Source: Promethearchaeia archaeon | Lineage (GTDB): Archaea > Asgardarchaeota > Lokiarchaeia > Sigyniarchaeales > SOKP01 | Assembly (NCBI GenBank): GCA_029856155.1 | Contig: JAHQWL010000051.1 | Coordinates: 1 to 38,253, forward strand | Direction of reading: 5' to 3' | Length of the DNA stretch: 38,253 bases | Shown here: positions 25,210-34,625 of the stretch, piece after piece | Position numbering within the stretch: the first letter of the stretch is position 1 | How the letters are laid out: every line of letters begins with the position of its first letter | Position numbers and translations under genes: made by a program | Notes under the pieces: model-generated | Database searches by the model: none | The model's input: only the letters and a program-made list of their open reading frames with translations | Told to the model about the DNA's origin: nothing

Positions 25210-26238
25210 TTATAAAAGATAATGCTTCAAAATCTTATCATTTTCTATTTTAATGGTCATTTCTTCTGTTAATTTGTTATAATCAGTTCCATAGATTACT
25301 TGACCTTTTAGTTGTTTAAAATCAGAATACCGTAATGTCAATGTTGCAGCATATTTTAATGAATTCTTACTATAATCTTCTTGTACAATTGTAATTGGTC
25401 CGGGAACTCCTTTAGCTTCAAATATAAAATCATTAGGTTTTTTGAGAGTAAGTAGTTTATTGTTTTCGGATTCATTTCTTCCTACTATAATTTTTGTATT
25501 TTTATATCGGAAATGGCGTCCTACTTTTAAAATATTTATATCTTCAATTTTTGGATTCTTATGAAATTTGAGATAATCCTTCATACGATTTGCAAAATTC
25601 TCATCTGTTAGCAGACATCCTCCACAAGCATAATAATTATCTAGTAGACCATGGGTTCTAGCAAGATCCATTTGGATTTTTCTACCCCTTCCTTTTATTC
25701 CTAGTAATTGCTTTCGATCAATTAATCCCCGCTCTTCATAAATAGTGGGTTTTAGTTGGAGGGCAGATAAGGGTCTCAAAAGTCTACCTTCCAGACCTGT
25801 TTCTTTCTCAACAATCATTAACGCTCTCATATGTTGGGATTTTGGTCTCTGATTTAAAACTTCTCCAGTAAATATTAAATCTGCTCCTATTTCTTTCATA
25901 AGTTCTTTTGCTTTCTTTAATATATATATCCTACAATCAATACAAGGATTTAGATGTTTTCCATACCCAAATTTAGGATTCTGGATTATTTCTAAAAAAT
26001 CGTCTTTCAATGGTAAATAATGTAATTCAATTCCAAGCTTTTCTTGAAATAAATCTAAGTTACAATCAGGTTGACTAGTCTTCTTATCGTATTGACAAAA
26101 AGGAGATGTAAAGTTTAAACCAATTACTTTTGTCCCTTGTAATTGTAATAAAAGACATGCAGTTAAGCTATCTAGTCCTCCAGAAACTAATCCGAGCCCA
26201 ATTATTTGATCTTTTTTTTCACTTTTCTCATCTTTCAT
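25210..26238 (-). CDS. PP-loop ATPase, tRNA-thiolation (ThiI/MnmA-like) type
   Basis: A soluble protein of about 342 aa. The N-terminal PP-loop ATP-pyrophosphatase signature SGGLDS (residues 19-24) is followed by GTKVIGLNFTSPFC, the cysteine pair NPCIDCRIYILKKAKE, and FTGEVLNQRPKSQH. These are features of enzymes that adenylate tRNA uridine for thiolation. A second pair, CGGCLL, lies mid-protein, perhaps a zinc or Fe-S site. The C-terminal third (VGRHFRYKNTKIIVGRNE) resembles the NFACT-R/DUF814-like RNA-binding fold seen on some ThiI-like proteins. The ATG at 26238 is chosen over a TTG at 26250. tRNA s4U or s2U formation is the best guess. Confidence 0.82.
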   Translation of the reverse strand: MKDEKSEKKDQIIGLGLVSGGLDSLTACLLLQLQGTKVIGLNFTSPFCQYDKKTSQPDCNLDLFQEKLGIELHYLPLKDDFLEIIQNPKFGYGKHLNPCIDCRIYILKKAKELMKEIGADLIFTGEVLNQRPKSQHMRALMIVEKETGLEGRLLRPLSALQLKPTIYEERGLIDRKQLLGIKGRGRKIQMDLARTHGLLDNYYACGGCLLTDENFANRMKDYLKFHKNPKIEDINILKVGRHFRYKNTKIIVGRNESENNKLLTLKKPNDFIFEAKGVPGPITIVQEDYSKNSLKYAATLTLRYSDFKQLKGQVIYGTDYNKLTEEMTIKIENDKILKHYLL

Positions 26239-26611
26239 AGTAACAAACAAAGAAGAATCTAACCAAGAATTATTAAAATTCTATATAATATATTTTTTTC
26301 TTTAATTTATTATAATCCTCGTGGTTGAATCAAGGTATTCAATATTATTCTTCAATCATAGCCCAATTAATTAGGATCGTGCTTGATAATATCATATTTT
26401 ATGAAAATTTTAAAGCCAAAACGTTTATAGATCGGGGTTTTTTTTCATTATTGTAAGTACATAATTTAATGATTACACTACTTGGAATGAACGGTATATG
26501 TTCATTCAGAAATTCTGAATTAATATTTTATTCTGAATATTTATATTTATTTCTAAGCTTGCATTTATATAATAGCAGAATAACAACAATATTTTTCATA
26601 GGTAAATTTCC
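26239..26611. other. Divergent intergenic region with palindromes
   Basis: This 373-base stretch separates two divergently transcribed genes. It holds no credible gene. It contains the inverted repeats at 26485-26520 and a TATA-like TTTATATAA at 26564-26572, about 40 bases before the TTG start of the epimerase gene. Confidence 0.6.
26485..26520 (+). promoter_or_regulatory. Two overlapping inverted repeats upstream of SDR gene
   Basis: GAATGAAC-7 nt-GTTCATTC (26485-26507) is a perfect 8-bp inverted repeat. It overlaps ATTCAGAAATTCTGAAT (26504-26520), an 8+1+8 perfect palindrome. A further TTCTGAAT half-site sits at 26531-26538. They end about 45 bases before the TATA-like box, so they could be operators acting on the epimerase/reductase promoter. 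Confidence 0.45.
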
Positions 26612-27628
26612 TTGTCAAAAATATTAATAACAGGCGCAAATGGGTTTATCGGGGCGAATATTATACGTGCTGCCTTAGCAAAAGATTATGAAGTTAAGGC
26701 TTTTGTACGGCAAACTTCTAATCTTCAAACAATTCAAGATTTACCTATTGAGTTTGCGTATGGAGATTTAAGAGAAATTGATACAATCCATAAAGCATTA
26801 GATGACTGTAATTATATTATACATAATGGTGCGATATATCTATTCTTAGCAAAGTGGTTTTGGGCAGATCCTAAAAAGATTAAAGCTATGTACGATGTAA
26901 ACGTTAGAGCTACTGATAAATTATTGGAGTTAGCAAAGGATATTGGTATAAAAAAAGTAGTTTACACTAGTTCTGAAAGTGCAATTGGGATGCCGTCAGA
27001 AGGTTCGGTTGGTGATGAAAAATTATTTGCAACAAAAGAAGAATTACCAGGACACTATAAGAGATCTAAGTATTTGGGGGAATTAGTGGCTTTAAAATGG
27101 AATAAAAAAGGTTTACCACTGTGTACAATATTACCTACAACTCCCATGGGACCTTATGATATCAAACCAACACCTACTGGAAGGATTGTGATGGATTTCA
27201 TGAATGGAAAGATGCCAGGATTTGCTGATACTACCTTGAATGTTGTGCACGTTAAGGATGTTGCTATGGCTCATGTTTTGGCTATAGAAAATGGAAGACC
27301 AGGGGAAAGATATATTGCAGGGAATAAAAACTTAACATTCAGAGATCTTTTACGGTTAATAGCAGATGTTGCGGGTATGAAAGCACCTAATTTTGCGGTT
27401 CCCATGGTATTAGCAAAAGCTTTTGCATTTTTCGATGAATTTATATCATGTAAGATAAAACATACAAACCCAAAAACACCTATAGAAAGTGTTGCTTCTG
27501 CTATGTATAGAGCTTTTAATTGTACTAAAGCTTGGACTGAATTAAAAATGCCAAAAACAAATATACGTCTTGCTATTAGAGATCAAATTAATTGGTTCTA
27601 TGAGAATGGTTATACAAAAAGAAAATGA
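26612..27628 (+). CDS. NAD(P)-dependent epimerase/dehydratase (extended SDR, DFR-like)
   Basis: An extended short-chain dehydrogenase/reductase of 338 aa. The Rossmann motif GANGFIG is at residues 7-13, with YGDLRE (adenine pocket), a serine-rich VYTSSESAIG strand, and the catalytic Tyr-x-x-x-Lys in HYKRSKYLGE. The C-terminal substrate domain ends in RLAIRDQINWFYENGY, as in dihydroflavonol-4-reductase and 3-beta-HSD-like members. The likely substrate is a ketone, sterol-like or sugar-nucleotide alcohol; it cannot be set further. The start is TTG (LSKILITG), since no ATG lies near, and the Rossmann strand must begin there. AGGT ten bases upstream is a weak ribosome site. Confidence 0.88.
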   Translation: MSKILITGANGFIGANIIRAALAKDYEVKAFVRQTSNLQTIQDLPIEFAYGDLREIDTIHKALDDCNYIIHNGAIYLFLAKWFWADPKKIKAMYDVNVRATDKLLELAKDIGIKKVVYTSSESAIGMPSEGSVGDEKLFATKEELPGHYKRSKYLGELVALKWNKKGLPLCTILPTTPMGPYDIKPTPTGRIVMDFMNGKMPGFADTTLNVVHVKDVAMAHVLAIENGRPGERYIAGNKNLTFRDLLRLIADVAGMKAPNFAVPMVLAKAFAFFDEFISCKIKHTNPKTPIESVASAMYRAFNCTKAWTELKMPKTNIRLAIRDQINWFYENGYTKRK

Positions 27629-27631
27629 AAA

Positions 27632-28855
27632 CTAATAAATAGCTTGCTTGACTAATTCTAAAAGTTCAATAACTTTAATTTTGGAATTTATTTCTTTTGC
27701 TGCATCTAAAAGATTACTTAGGCAAAATGGACAAGTAGTAGTTAATATATCTGCACCTGTTTCTTCAGCTTCTCTAACTCTATCAATAGCTATCTCAATA
27801 GCTAAATCTGGAAATCCTGATTTTAGACCGCCCCCTGCTCCGCAGCAATATGAATAGTTACGATTACGTCTCATCTCAATAAATTCATCTTGTTTTATAG
27901 CATTTATTACATTTCTCGGAGCATCATAAATACCAGAATGTCTACCTAAATGGCAAGGGTCATGATAGGTAATTTTTCCTTCAACTTTATTTGATATTTT
28001 AATTTTACCCTGATTAATCAATTGGTCAACTAATTCAATTGCATGAAGAACCTGAAAATCCCAATCCTTGACATATTTTGGATAATCATATTTGAGCGTT
28101 TTATAGCAACCAGCACAAGTAACTACTATTTTCTCTATACCTGCTTTTTTAAAGACATCCTTATTGTGCTCAACTAATGCTTTAAAAAGGTTTTCTGCTC
28201 CTGATCGTAAATTGATAGAACCACAACACCACTCATCTGCAGTTATGGATAATTGAATGCCTGCTTTGTTTGCAATTTCTATAAATGATTTTGATATTTC
28301 ATTTAATCGATAAGCGGAAGTACATCCTACAAAGAATAATGCATCTCCACCCTTAGGCAGAAACTCAAAATCTTTGGGGATCCAATTTAGTCGATCATAA
28401 TGATTTTCAAAATAGGGATTATGTTCTTTTACTTCATGAGCGAAAATCTCTTTATGTCTAACTAAAGGAGCCACTCCAATATCTACTAAATCTGCCCTTA
28501 ATGCTTCCCAAATTTCTACATGATCGTCGATACTTTCTCTTGCTGGATTGCTCATGCAAGGATTCTCTGGATTATTACAGACTTCCCTACATGCTCCACA
28601 TAGAGTACATTGATAAATAACCTCTGCAAGCCCTTCACTTGGTTCTATTTTTCCATCAAGTAATGCCCTGGCTATGGTAAATCTCCCCCTCGCGAAAAAA
28701 GCCTCAAAACCAGGACCATGATCCCTCATAGGACATGTGATTTCAAGTAAAGGATTGCTATATGGTCCTTTTAAAGCTCCTCTGCAATCACCAATTGCTA
28801 CACATGAGAGTATTCTTTCTTTTAATTCCTCAAGTCTCTTTAATTTTTCAGTCAT
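27632..28855 (-). CDS. CCG-domain Fe-S oxidoreductase (GlcF/HdrD-like)
   Basis: A 407-aa iron-sulfur protein. The N-terminal ferredoxin part has Cys18/24/41 and CTLCGACREVCNNPENPC. Two CCG domains follow: CCGSINLRSG with TCAGCYKTL, then DPCHLGRH, YCCGAGGG and TCPFCLSNL. Such proteins accept electrons from an FAD 2-hydroxyacid oxidase and pass them on, or reduce disulfides as HdrD does. An AAGGAG ribosome site precedes the ATG. It starts 69 bases after the GlcD-type gene and is presumably its partner. GlcF and HdrD-like names are both reasonable; the acceptor is unknown. Confidence 0.9.
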   Translation of the reverse strand: MTEKLKRLEELKERILSCVAIGDCRGALKGPYSNPLLEITCPMRDHGPGFEAFFARGRFTIARALLDGKIEPSEGLAEVIYQCTLCGACREVCNNPENPCMSNPARESIDDHVEIWEALRADLVDIGVAPLVRHKEIFAHEVKEHNPYFENHYDRLNWIPKDFEFLPKGGDALFFVGCTSAYRLNEISKSFIEIANKAGIQLSITADEWCCGSINLRSGAENLFKALVEHNKDVFKKAGIEKIVVTCAGCYKTLKYDYPKYVKDWDFQVLHAIELVDQLINQGKIKISNKVEGKITYHDPCHLGRHSGIYDAPRNVINAIKQDEFIEMRRNRNYSYCCGAGGGLKSGFPDLAIEIAIDRVREAEETGADILTTTCPFCLSNLLDAAKEINSKIKVIELLELVKQAIY

Positions 28856-28924
28856 TTTTTATTGCTCCTTCTCTCTTCTAAGTTTAATTATTAAATAAAA
28901 TGATTTATTATCGGTTTTAATTAG

Positions 28925-30400
28925 CTAAAATCTAAATTTTCCAGAGCTAATTATATTATTTGGATCAACTAAATTTTTTACTTTCTTTAAGAAATTATAA
29001 AACCTATCATCATATATTCTTGAATCGACTAAAACTTGTGAACCAATTTGCCCACACATGTAAATTACTCCACCAGCTTTCAGTAAAAGCTCAAATTGTT
29101 CTTTCCATAAACGAATAACCTCTTCCTTCAAATCCTCATCGGTTGTGGCAGTTAATCCACTTCCAATATAACAGCTATTATGATTTAACATGACAATATG
29201 ACTTGTTCCAGCCTCAGCTTCTGCATCCAAGAGTTCTTCATATTTTTCTTCTTCCCATTTATCTAATTTGTATAATATTTCTGGAAAACGTGATACTGGT
29301 ACGATTACTTCTGTAGTACATGCAAAATAATTTGGACCACATATAGAAAATAAAGGATGATATACTTGCCAATGACCTTGCTCACCATAATACCAATCTG
29401 TAATGTTTCCCTCATTAGCACTCGGACCTAATTCTCTTGTTGAATATTTCTCTGCAATACTCGCTAGGATTTCTGAATTCCTCTCTAAAACTTTTTCATC
29501 AAAAGCTTCAGTCACATAGAAAATTACTCCTCCTTTTATTTCTCCCCATGTCTCAATTAATTTATCAGTTGTAATTCCCATCACTGCTGGGGGTGGTGTA
29601 AAAAAGAAATCATAAATTCCTAATTCTCGAGACCAACCTTTTTTTTTCATTTCTAGTACAATTTTCTGTGCATTTTCATAAGTTTGTTCCTTGATATAAA
29701 ATGTTTTACCTGAAAAATATGGTGGTTTTGGATATATTTTCATTGTTGCCATTGTTTTTATCCCCATTATACCATTGTCTCCAAGAAATATACCCATTAA
29801 ATCTGGTCCTAATGCAAGTCGAACAAACGGTTTCTCGACATATCGATTCTCTTGAGAACCAAGTCTTATTACTTCACCCGTGCCTAATACAACTTCTAAT
29901 CCAATACAATTTTCACTACATTTTCCATACTTTGCACATCCACCTCCACCCCCAGAATGATGAGACAAACCTCCTCCAATCGAAGCATTAAGACCAGAAC
30001 CAGGACCCATATTCCCCGTATAAAAACCTTTATCAAAAAGAACTGCATTTAGCCTGGACCAATTAATTCCACATTGTACAGTAACAGTATGATTTTCTTC
30101 ATCAATATCTATTATTTTATCCATTCTGGTTAAATCAATAAGTAAAGTGTCTTTACTAATGGGTTTACTCCCTCCCATTAAACCACACCCACCTCCTCGA
30201 GGGAGAATAGGAGTATTATATTTATTTGCAACTTTAATAATTTCTGCTACCTGCTCAGTTGATTCGGGACGAATTGCTATTTGAGGTATAATTTCAGGCA
30301 AGCAAGGATCTAATCCTCTTGAATATGCTACACAGATAAAATCCTTATCAGAACAGTATTTATTTCCTACAATCTTTACTAATTCATCATATAACCCCAT
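28925..30400 (-). CDS. FAD-linked oxidase, GlcD/D-lactate dehydrogenase type
   Basis: A PCMH-type FAD oxidase of 491 aa, expected to oxidise a 2-hydroxyacid such as D-lactate or glycolate. Visible are IAIRPESTEQVAEIIKVAN, LPRGGGCGLMGGS (FAD pyrophosphate loop), LIDLTRMDKI, HHSGGGGGCAKYGK, GLEVVLGTGEVIRLGS and the C-terminal oxidase domain ending DPNNIISSGKFRF. Extra cysteines cluster in the GGGGGCAKYGKCSENC segment, which is unusual and could bind metal. The ATG at 30400 (MGLYDEL) is chosen over a TTG at 30412. It is paired with the downstream CCG Fe-S protein, forming an electron-input module that could couple to the Hdr or ETF pool. Confidence 0.92.
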   Translation of the reverse strand: MGLYDELVKIVGNKYCSDKDFICVAYSRGLDPCLPEIIPQIAIRPESTEQVAEIIKVANKYNTPILPRGGGCGLMGGSKPISKDTLLIDLTRMDKIIDIDEENHTVTVQCGINWSRLNAVLFDKGFYTGNMGPGSGLNASIGGGLSHHSGGGGGCAKYGKCSENCIGLEVVLGTGEVIRLGSQENRYVEKPFVRLALGPDLMGIFLGDNGIMGIKTMATMKIYPKPPYFSGKTFYIKEQTYENAQKIVLEMKKKGWSRELGIYDFFFTPPPAVMGITTDKLIETWGEIKGGVIFYVTEAFDEKVLERNSEILASIAEKYSTRELGPSANEGNITDWYYGEQGHWQVYHPLFSICGPNYFACTTEVIVPVSRFPEILYKLDKWEEEKYEELLDAEAEAGTSHIVMLNHNSCYIGSGLTATTDEDLKEEVIRLWKEQFELLLKAGGVIYMCGQIGSQVLVDSRIYDDRFYNFLKKVKNLVDPNNIISSGKFRF

Positions 30401-30436
30401 AATTTTACACAATTAAGGCATAATTTTTATATTTTT

Positions 30437-31627
30437 TTATTCATCAATGGTTTTAATTAAATCTATACAAATCTTATAAACATTAACTAAATTTTTGAAA
30501 TCTAAATTTTCAATTACGTCATTTCTAGTATGATAATATAATTCTTTAGATGATTGTGGCATAGAACTCATTGATACAGTCGATATTTGTTTTCTAGAAA
30601 AACTCAATGAATCTGTATAAGCCTTACTTGAACATATTTTAGTTTTTATATTTAGATTTTTAGCTATTTTATTTATTAAATCAATTAAATTATAATCCAT
30701 TTTTACCAATCCAAGAATTTCTGATTTATGGATTAGAACTGGTGAATTTTTATACCCTACCATGTCCAAATTTATTACTTTTGCTTTCTTGATGGCATTA
30801 AAATATTTTTTCACAAAAAATTTGCTTCCTTTTGAGCCGATTTCTTCACATCCATATGCATTAATCCACACTTCTGTGTTCCTTGGTCTGTTCTCTGAAA
30901 GTCTATAATATAGTGCAATCCCATAGCATATAGCCATTCCTGATAAATTATCATTAGCCCCCATTACTGGCTGGTTTGATATTATAAAAAAGAATTGTAT
31001 TAATGCAATTGGAATTGAACCTATAAATATTAAATAAAAAATTAATTCAATATAGAAAAAATCAGTTTCTAATACAAGGAAATTAACAATAATCTTTATA
31101 GGTAAGATAATTAACAGAATTACATTTAAAATTAGATTTATAGATATAATAATTATAAATCAATATTTGATTTTTCTAATAAGGGGAAACTCCCAATTAG
31201 AATCTAGATGACTCCCAATTATTATTAAATTTTTAGCTTGATTTTGTGATTCTATTTTAGAGATTACATTTTGAGAATGTTTCTTAGGAAAAAAAACATC
31301 AATTACCTCTTTTACAAAATACATCTCTCCTATCAAAATTAAACAAGATATAATACTTATTATTAAACTTAACAACGGGTAAATCCAATAAAATATTACA
31401 GATAAGATAAAAAGGATCATAGGTAATCTGAATGAAGCTTTATAAGCTCCTGGATGAACAGTGAATTCTTCTGTTTTTACATTATAACCTAATGCCTTAA
31501 GCTTATTGTAAAATAATTTGGCTGCCTTGGCCTCATTATTACTACATGGAGATCTAGGTCCAACCTTTTCACAAAATTCACATATAAAATCTTTCATCTC
31601 AACAATAAGCAATTCATCTAAATCCAT
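30437..31627 (-). pseudogene. M28-family membrane aminopeptidase broken by one in-frame TGA
   Basis: Two minus-strand pieces (31627-31160 and 30964-30437) belong to one gene: they are in the same frame, and the DNA between them stays open apart from a single TGA at 31160-31162. The first piece gives the M28 N-terminal helix region, a hydrophobic segment and the zinc motif GSHLDS (His140, Asp142). After the TGA comes FIIIIS and more membrane helices, then GANDNLSG, CEEIGSKGS, INLDMVGY and YHTRND, completing a zinc dipeptidase/aminopeptidase site. The TGA stands where Trp (TGG) at a membrane edge would fit. It may be a recent nonsense mutation, a sequencing error or, less likely, selenocysteine. 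A TTG at 31642 is an alternative start. Confidence 0.8.
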
Positions 31628-31789
31628 TTTTTTGAACTTCAACTTAGTATTTTTTAAGGAACACTTAAAGATAAGTAAGAACGGGTAAAAATCCTTATGG
31701 TTATAATTATATTTTACAATTTAAAAACACACATTACAATCATTAATACGTTGAAAATGGAAAAACTAAAAAAAAATCAATGATTAATT

Positions 31790-31800
31790 TTTATATAATA
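31790..31800 (+). promoter_or_regulatory. TATA-like box for tRNA gene
   Basis: TTTATATAATA lies about 40 bases before the tRNA 5' end, at the spacing expected for an archaeal box A with a short leader. Confidence 0.5.
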
Positions 31801-31839
31801 TTAGTAAAATTTTCTAATAGAATACAATAGTTATTCAGT

Positions 31840-31923
31840 GCCAGCGTATCCTAGTAGTTAAGGAGGCGGCCTGCAGAGCCGTTGCTTTTAGCGTCATGGG
31901 TGCAAATCCCATCGCTGGCTCCA
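31840..31923 (+). tRNA. tRNA-Cys (GCA) with long variable arm and encoded CCA
   Basis: The cloverleaf folds fully: acceptor GCCAGCG/CGCTGGC (7 bp), D stem TCCT/AGGA, anticodon stem GCGGC/GCCGT with loop CTGCAGA (anticodon GCA, 31873-31875), T stem ATGGG/CCCAT, discriminator U73, and CCA encoded. U73 with GCA is the cysteine identity set. Oddities: the variable region is 13 nt (TGC-TTTTA-GCG stem-loop plus TC), class II-like, whereas cysteine tRNAs are normally class I. The D loop AGTAGTTA lacks the usual G19. The T loop is TGCAAAT, with G at position 55 instead of U. Either a special cysteine tRNA or a degenerating copy is possible. Removing an intron does not readily restore a normal shape. 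Confidence 0.85.
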
Positions 31924-31945
31924 TTTTTTATCTTTATTTTTTTTC
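31924..31945 (+). terminator. Poly-T terminator after tRNA
   Basis: T-runs (TTTTTT and then TTTTTTTT within 22 bases) directly follow the CCA, as expected for archaeal RNA polymerase termination. Confidence 0.6.
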
Positions 31946-32210
31946 ATTTCTCGTAATACAAGATTATATCTTAATTAATGAATTAATAAAATTCTCTTTA
32001 GTACACAAAAGATTAGAGAAAAATAAAAAATAATGAAAAATTGACCAATTATTTGTTGTTTGGCTTAAATAGGGATAAAAAATTTTTTAATGATAAAAGA
32101 ATGAATCAGTGCATTATAAAATCAAATTTAAAGACTTAAATCTATTAAATTTATATATTAGATTTTTAATAAACGATATTTCAATATTATGGGAAGGATT
32201 TAATGGTGCA

Positions 32211-32504
32211 TTATCTTTCGGTATATCCTACAAATCCCGCAATTAATACGAGGATACCCCCAATTAAACTGGTATAGACTATCATTATAATACCTATGAT
32301 TACACAGATAATCCAATTTAATTCAACGAATTTATGAGGAATAATTATACTTAATAAGATAATAGCCGCTAAAATAATTGCGATTACTAATAAAATTATT
32401 CTTGAACTATCTATATTTCTATCATCAAATCCCAGAATAGCTTCTATTAAGCTTATTGCACCCCCAAGAGCTGCTAAAAGTTTCATCAATTCTTCATTTC
32501 GCAT
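32211..32504 (-). CDS. Small membrane protein with three TM segments
   Basis: A 97-aa hydrophobic protein with a short charged N-terminus (MRNEELMK), hydrophobic helices around residues 9-25, 36-55 and 64-92, and a polar GFDDRNIDSS loop between the first two. It ends GYTER. No family is recognised. Its neighbours are fwdA upstream (same direction, gap 113) and the tRNA gene downstream (opposite), which give no functional clue. The ATG is the natural start. Confidence 0.7.
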   Translation of the reverse strand: MRNEELMKLLAALGGAISLIEAILGFDDRNIDSSRIILLVIAIILAAIILLSIIIPHKFVELNWIICVIIGIIMIVYTSLIGGILVLIAGFVGYTER

Positions 32505-32617
32505 TCTTGAATCCTAATTCTTGTTTATAAAAATAAAGACTATTACTATGACTATCTTAATTTAGTATATTTATTTTTTGCGAATATTTAAGAAAAAAAA
32601 GAAAGGATATGAAAATC

Positions 32618-34339
32618 TTAGGCTCCATTCATAATTTTAATTTTTGGAGTATAATATTCGCCAATCGAGTAGTTATTGAAGTTTATACTATAATGGTTTC
32701 GCCAATGTGCCTTGACATCTTGTAACATTGCTTCCATAACACTTTCTTTAACTTTTCCTTCTGCACATATAGTATTTCCCATTGGAGTTGCTACAATCTC
32801 TCCTTCTTTTACGACGATTTGACCATCTTTTATTGTATAGGCTGCTAAAGTAAATGCTTTTTCTATTGAATCCCCATCCATTTTTTTCGGATCTAAATTA
32901 TATATAGCTACATCACCAATTGCTCCTTTACCTAAATGACCTCTATCTGTCATACCTAAACATTTAGCAGTACCTGCTCGTGTTATAGTACTAATTTCAT
33001 ATAAATTCAATTCACGGTCAATATCTTTTAATTCTGTTTTTTCAGATGCCTTTTTGGAACATTGATTTAAAAGAACATCATCTCTTGATTTCTTATCCAT
33101 TAACCAGCGAATAATTTGAGGATAAGAAGTAAATGGTCCTCCATTTGGATGATCAGTCGTCATAAATATTTGCCATGGATTCTTAATAAGGAGCATAAGC
33201 TCTAATCCAACACACCATTGTATCGCATTAACGGCTACTTTAGGCTTGAAAAAATAAGGAACTATACCTGAACCGGACTCCCCTTCAACCTGACCATTTA
33301 TCCATTTAATTCCCGGTTTAGCCCCCCAAGCTGAAGTACCCCCGATATGATGAAGTGCAAATTCCCAAGGACCGTCTGCGGTCATTGTTGTAGTTGCCGC
33401 TTTCCCAAAAATAACTTGACCAGCATCAGTAGTAATATGATCGTGTGAATTTAAATATTCAGCAATATCAGCGGCCCCAGATTCGAAGTCACCCCAATTT
33501 GTACCTCCATATGCATTAAATTGGCAATGGGTCAAGTGAAAAGCAGATTTTCTTCCATTTTTTGGTTTAATCTTATCAACAGCTTTAAAAGTTTCAAGCG
33601 TATGTTCTTTATTCCCAGGATGTCCTAAATTATTAGCATGGACGTGAATCGTGTGTGGTAATTTTAGGATTTCATTAACTTTTGCTAAGCTTTCTAATAT
33701 TTCTCTTGGTGTAACCTCGAAATGAAAAACTGTAGAATCAAGGCTATCAACATTTTTTCCCCATGCCCAATTTTCAACACCCCCAGGATTTACTATTTTT
33801 ACGGCATACCCCTTGGTAACCTTTAAGATCCAGGCAATATATGCTGCTAATTTTTCATAATCCTTCTTTTTAATAAACTCCATTACGAACCAATTATTTC
33901 CGAAAAGAGGGAAGGCAGCTTTGTCTATAATTGGTGTAACCATAAATTCTTCATGAGTATGTCTTGCTTTAAGCAATGGCATTGCAGGTTCAACAACAGT
34001 GGTATACCCAAGTCGGGCATATCGATATCCAGTCGCCCATGTTGATGGTACTGACCAACCAGTTCCGCTTCGGGTTATTTTAGTCTTCTTTTCATTAAAT
34101 TCTTCAAGTTTATCATCAGGTCGAAATGAACGTCCGGCATTCACTTTAGTTCCTGCAATATGAGCATGAATATCGACCCCTCCTGGCATTACAACCATTC
34201 CAGAAGCGTCAATTATCTTAGCATCTCCATTGACTTTTTCTACAATAATACCATCTTTAATGTGAATTTCTTTCTTTTCGCCGTCAATCTTATTCAATGG
34301 GTCGTATACTAAGCCATTTTTAATTATTAGGTCTTTCAT
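32618..34339 (-). CDS. fwdA: Formylmethanofuran dehydrogenase subunit A
   Basis: Amidohydrolase-type subunit of the formylmethanofuran dehydrogenase complex. It condenses formate, made from CO2 by the FwdBD part, with methanofuran (or the reverse) at a binuclear zinc site. The 573-aa product has the metal ligands HAH in VDIHAH (His58, His60), the lysine expected to be carboxylated in AVKIVNPGG (Lys181), IHVHANNLGH (His232/234), LTHCQFNAYGG (His271) and MTTDHPNGGPF (Asp396). All are intact. No other fwd genes are adjacent. With the Fae-domain protein at 8278-9765 it supports methanofuran/H4MPT C1 metabolism in this organism. Confidence 0.95.
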   Translation of the reverse strand: MKDLIIKNGLVYDPLNKIDGEKKEIHIKDGIIVEKVNGDAKIIDASGMVVMPGGVDIHAHIAGTKVNAGRSFRPDDKLEEFNEKKTKITRSGTGWSVPSTWATGYRYARLGYTTVVEPAMPLLKARHTHEEFMVTPIIDKAAFPLFGNNWFVMEFIKKKDYEKLAAYIAWILKVTKGYAVKIVNPGGVENWAWGKNVDSLDSTVFHFEVTPREILESLAKVNEILKLPHTIHVHANNLGHPGNKEHTLETFKAVDKIKPKNGRKSAFHLTHCQFNAYGGTNWGDFESGAADIAEYLNSHDHITTDAGQVIFGKAATTTMTADGPWEFALHHIGGTSAWGAKPGIKWINGQVEGESGSGIVPYFFKPKVAVNAIQWCVGLELMLLIKNPWQIFMTTDHPNGGPFTSYPQIIRWLMDKKSRDDVLLNQCSKKASEKTELKDIDRELNLYEISTITRAGTAKCLGMTDRGHLGKGAIGDVAIYNLDPKKMDGDSIEKAFTLAAYTIKDGQIVVKEGEIVATPMGNTICAEGKVKESVMEAMLQDVKAHWRNHYSINFNNYSIGEYYTPKIKIMNGA

Positions 34340-34625
34340 CGTAATTTTCCTATGTAATTTCTCTGAATTTAATACTATTTTGCAATTTATATTATTTGGA
34401 ATAAATCCAATATTTTAAAGAATCTATTATTTTTATAAAATCTTATTATAAATTTTAGGCGTATAATAGCAATACTTTTCAAAATGATATCCACTACTTT
34501 TTTGTCTATGTTAAACTTAAATAATAGTTCTTTTTTGATTATCTTAATTCACCGAATAATTCTAAAGGGTTTTTAAAAAAAAGAATACTACTCAGACGAT
34601 TAAAAATATCTGTTAGGAATTTGTA

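Noticed and set aside
31160..31162. TGA in the M28 gene read as selenocysteine
   Set aside because: The position is hydrophobic/aromatic membrane edge, not a catalytic thiol site, and no SECIS fits in the short 3' gap. A nonsense change of Trp is simpler.
31883..31895. Variable region of the tRNA read as an intron
   Set aside because: Too short for a typical archaeal intron with bulge-helix-bulge, and it forms a 3-bp stem-loop like a class II variable arm.
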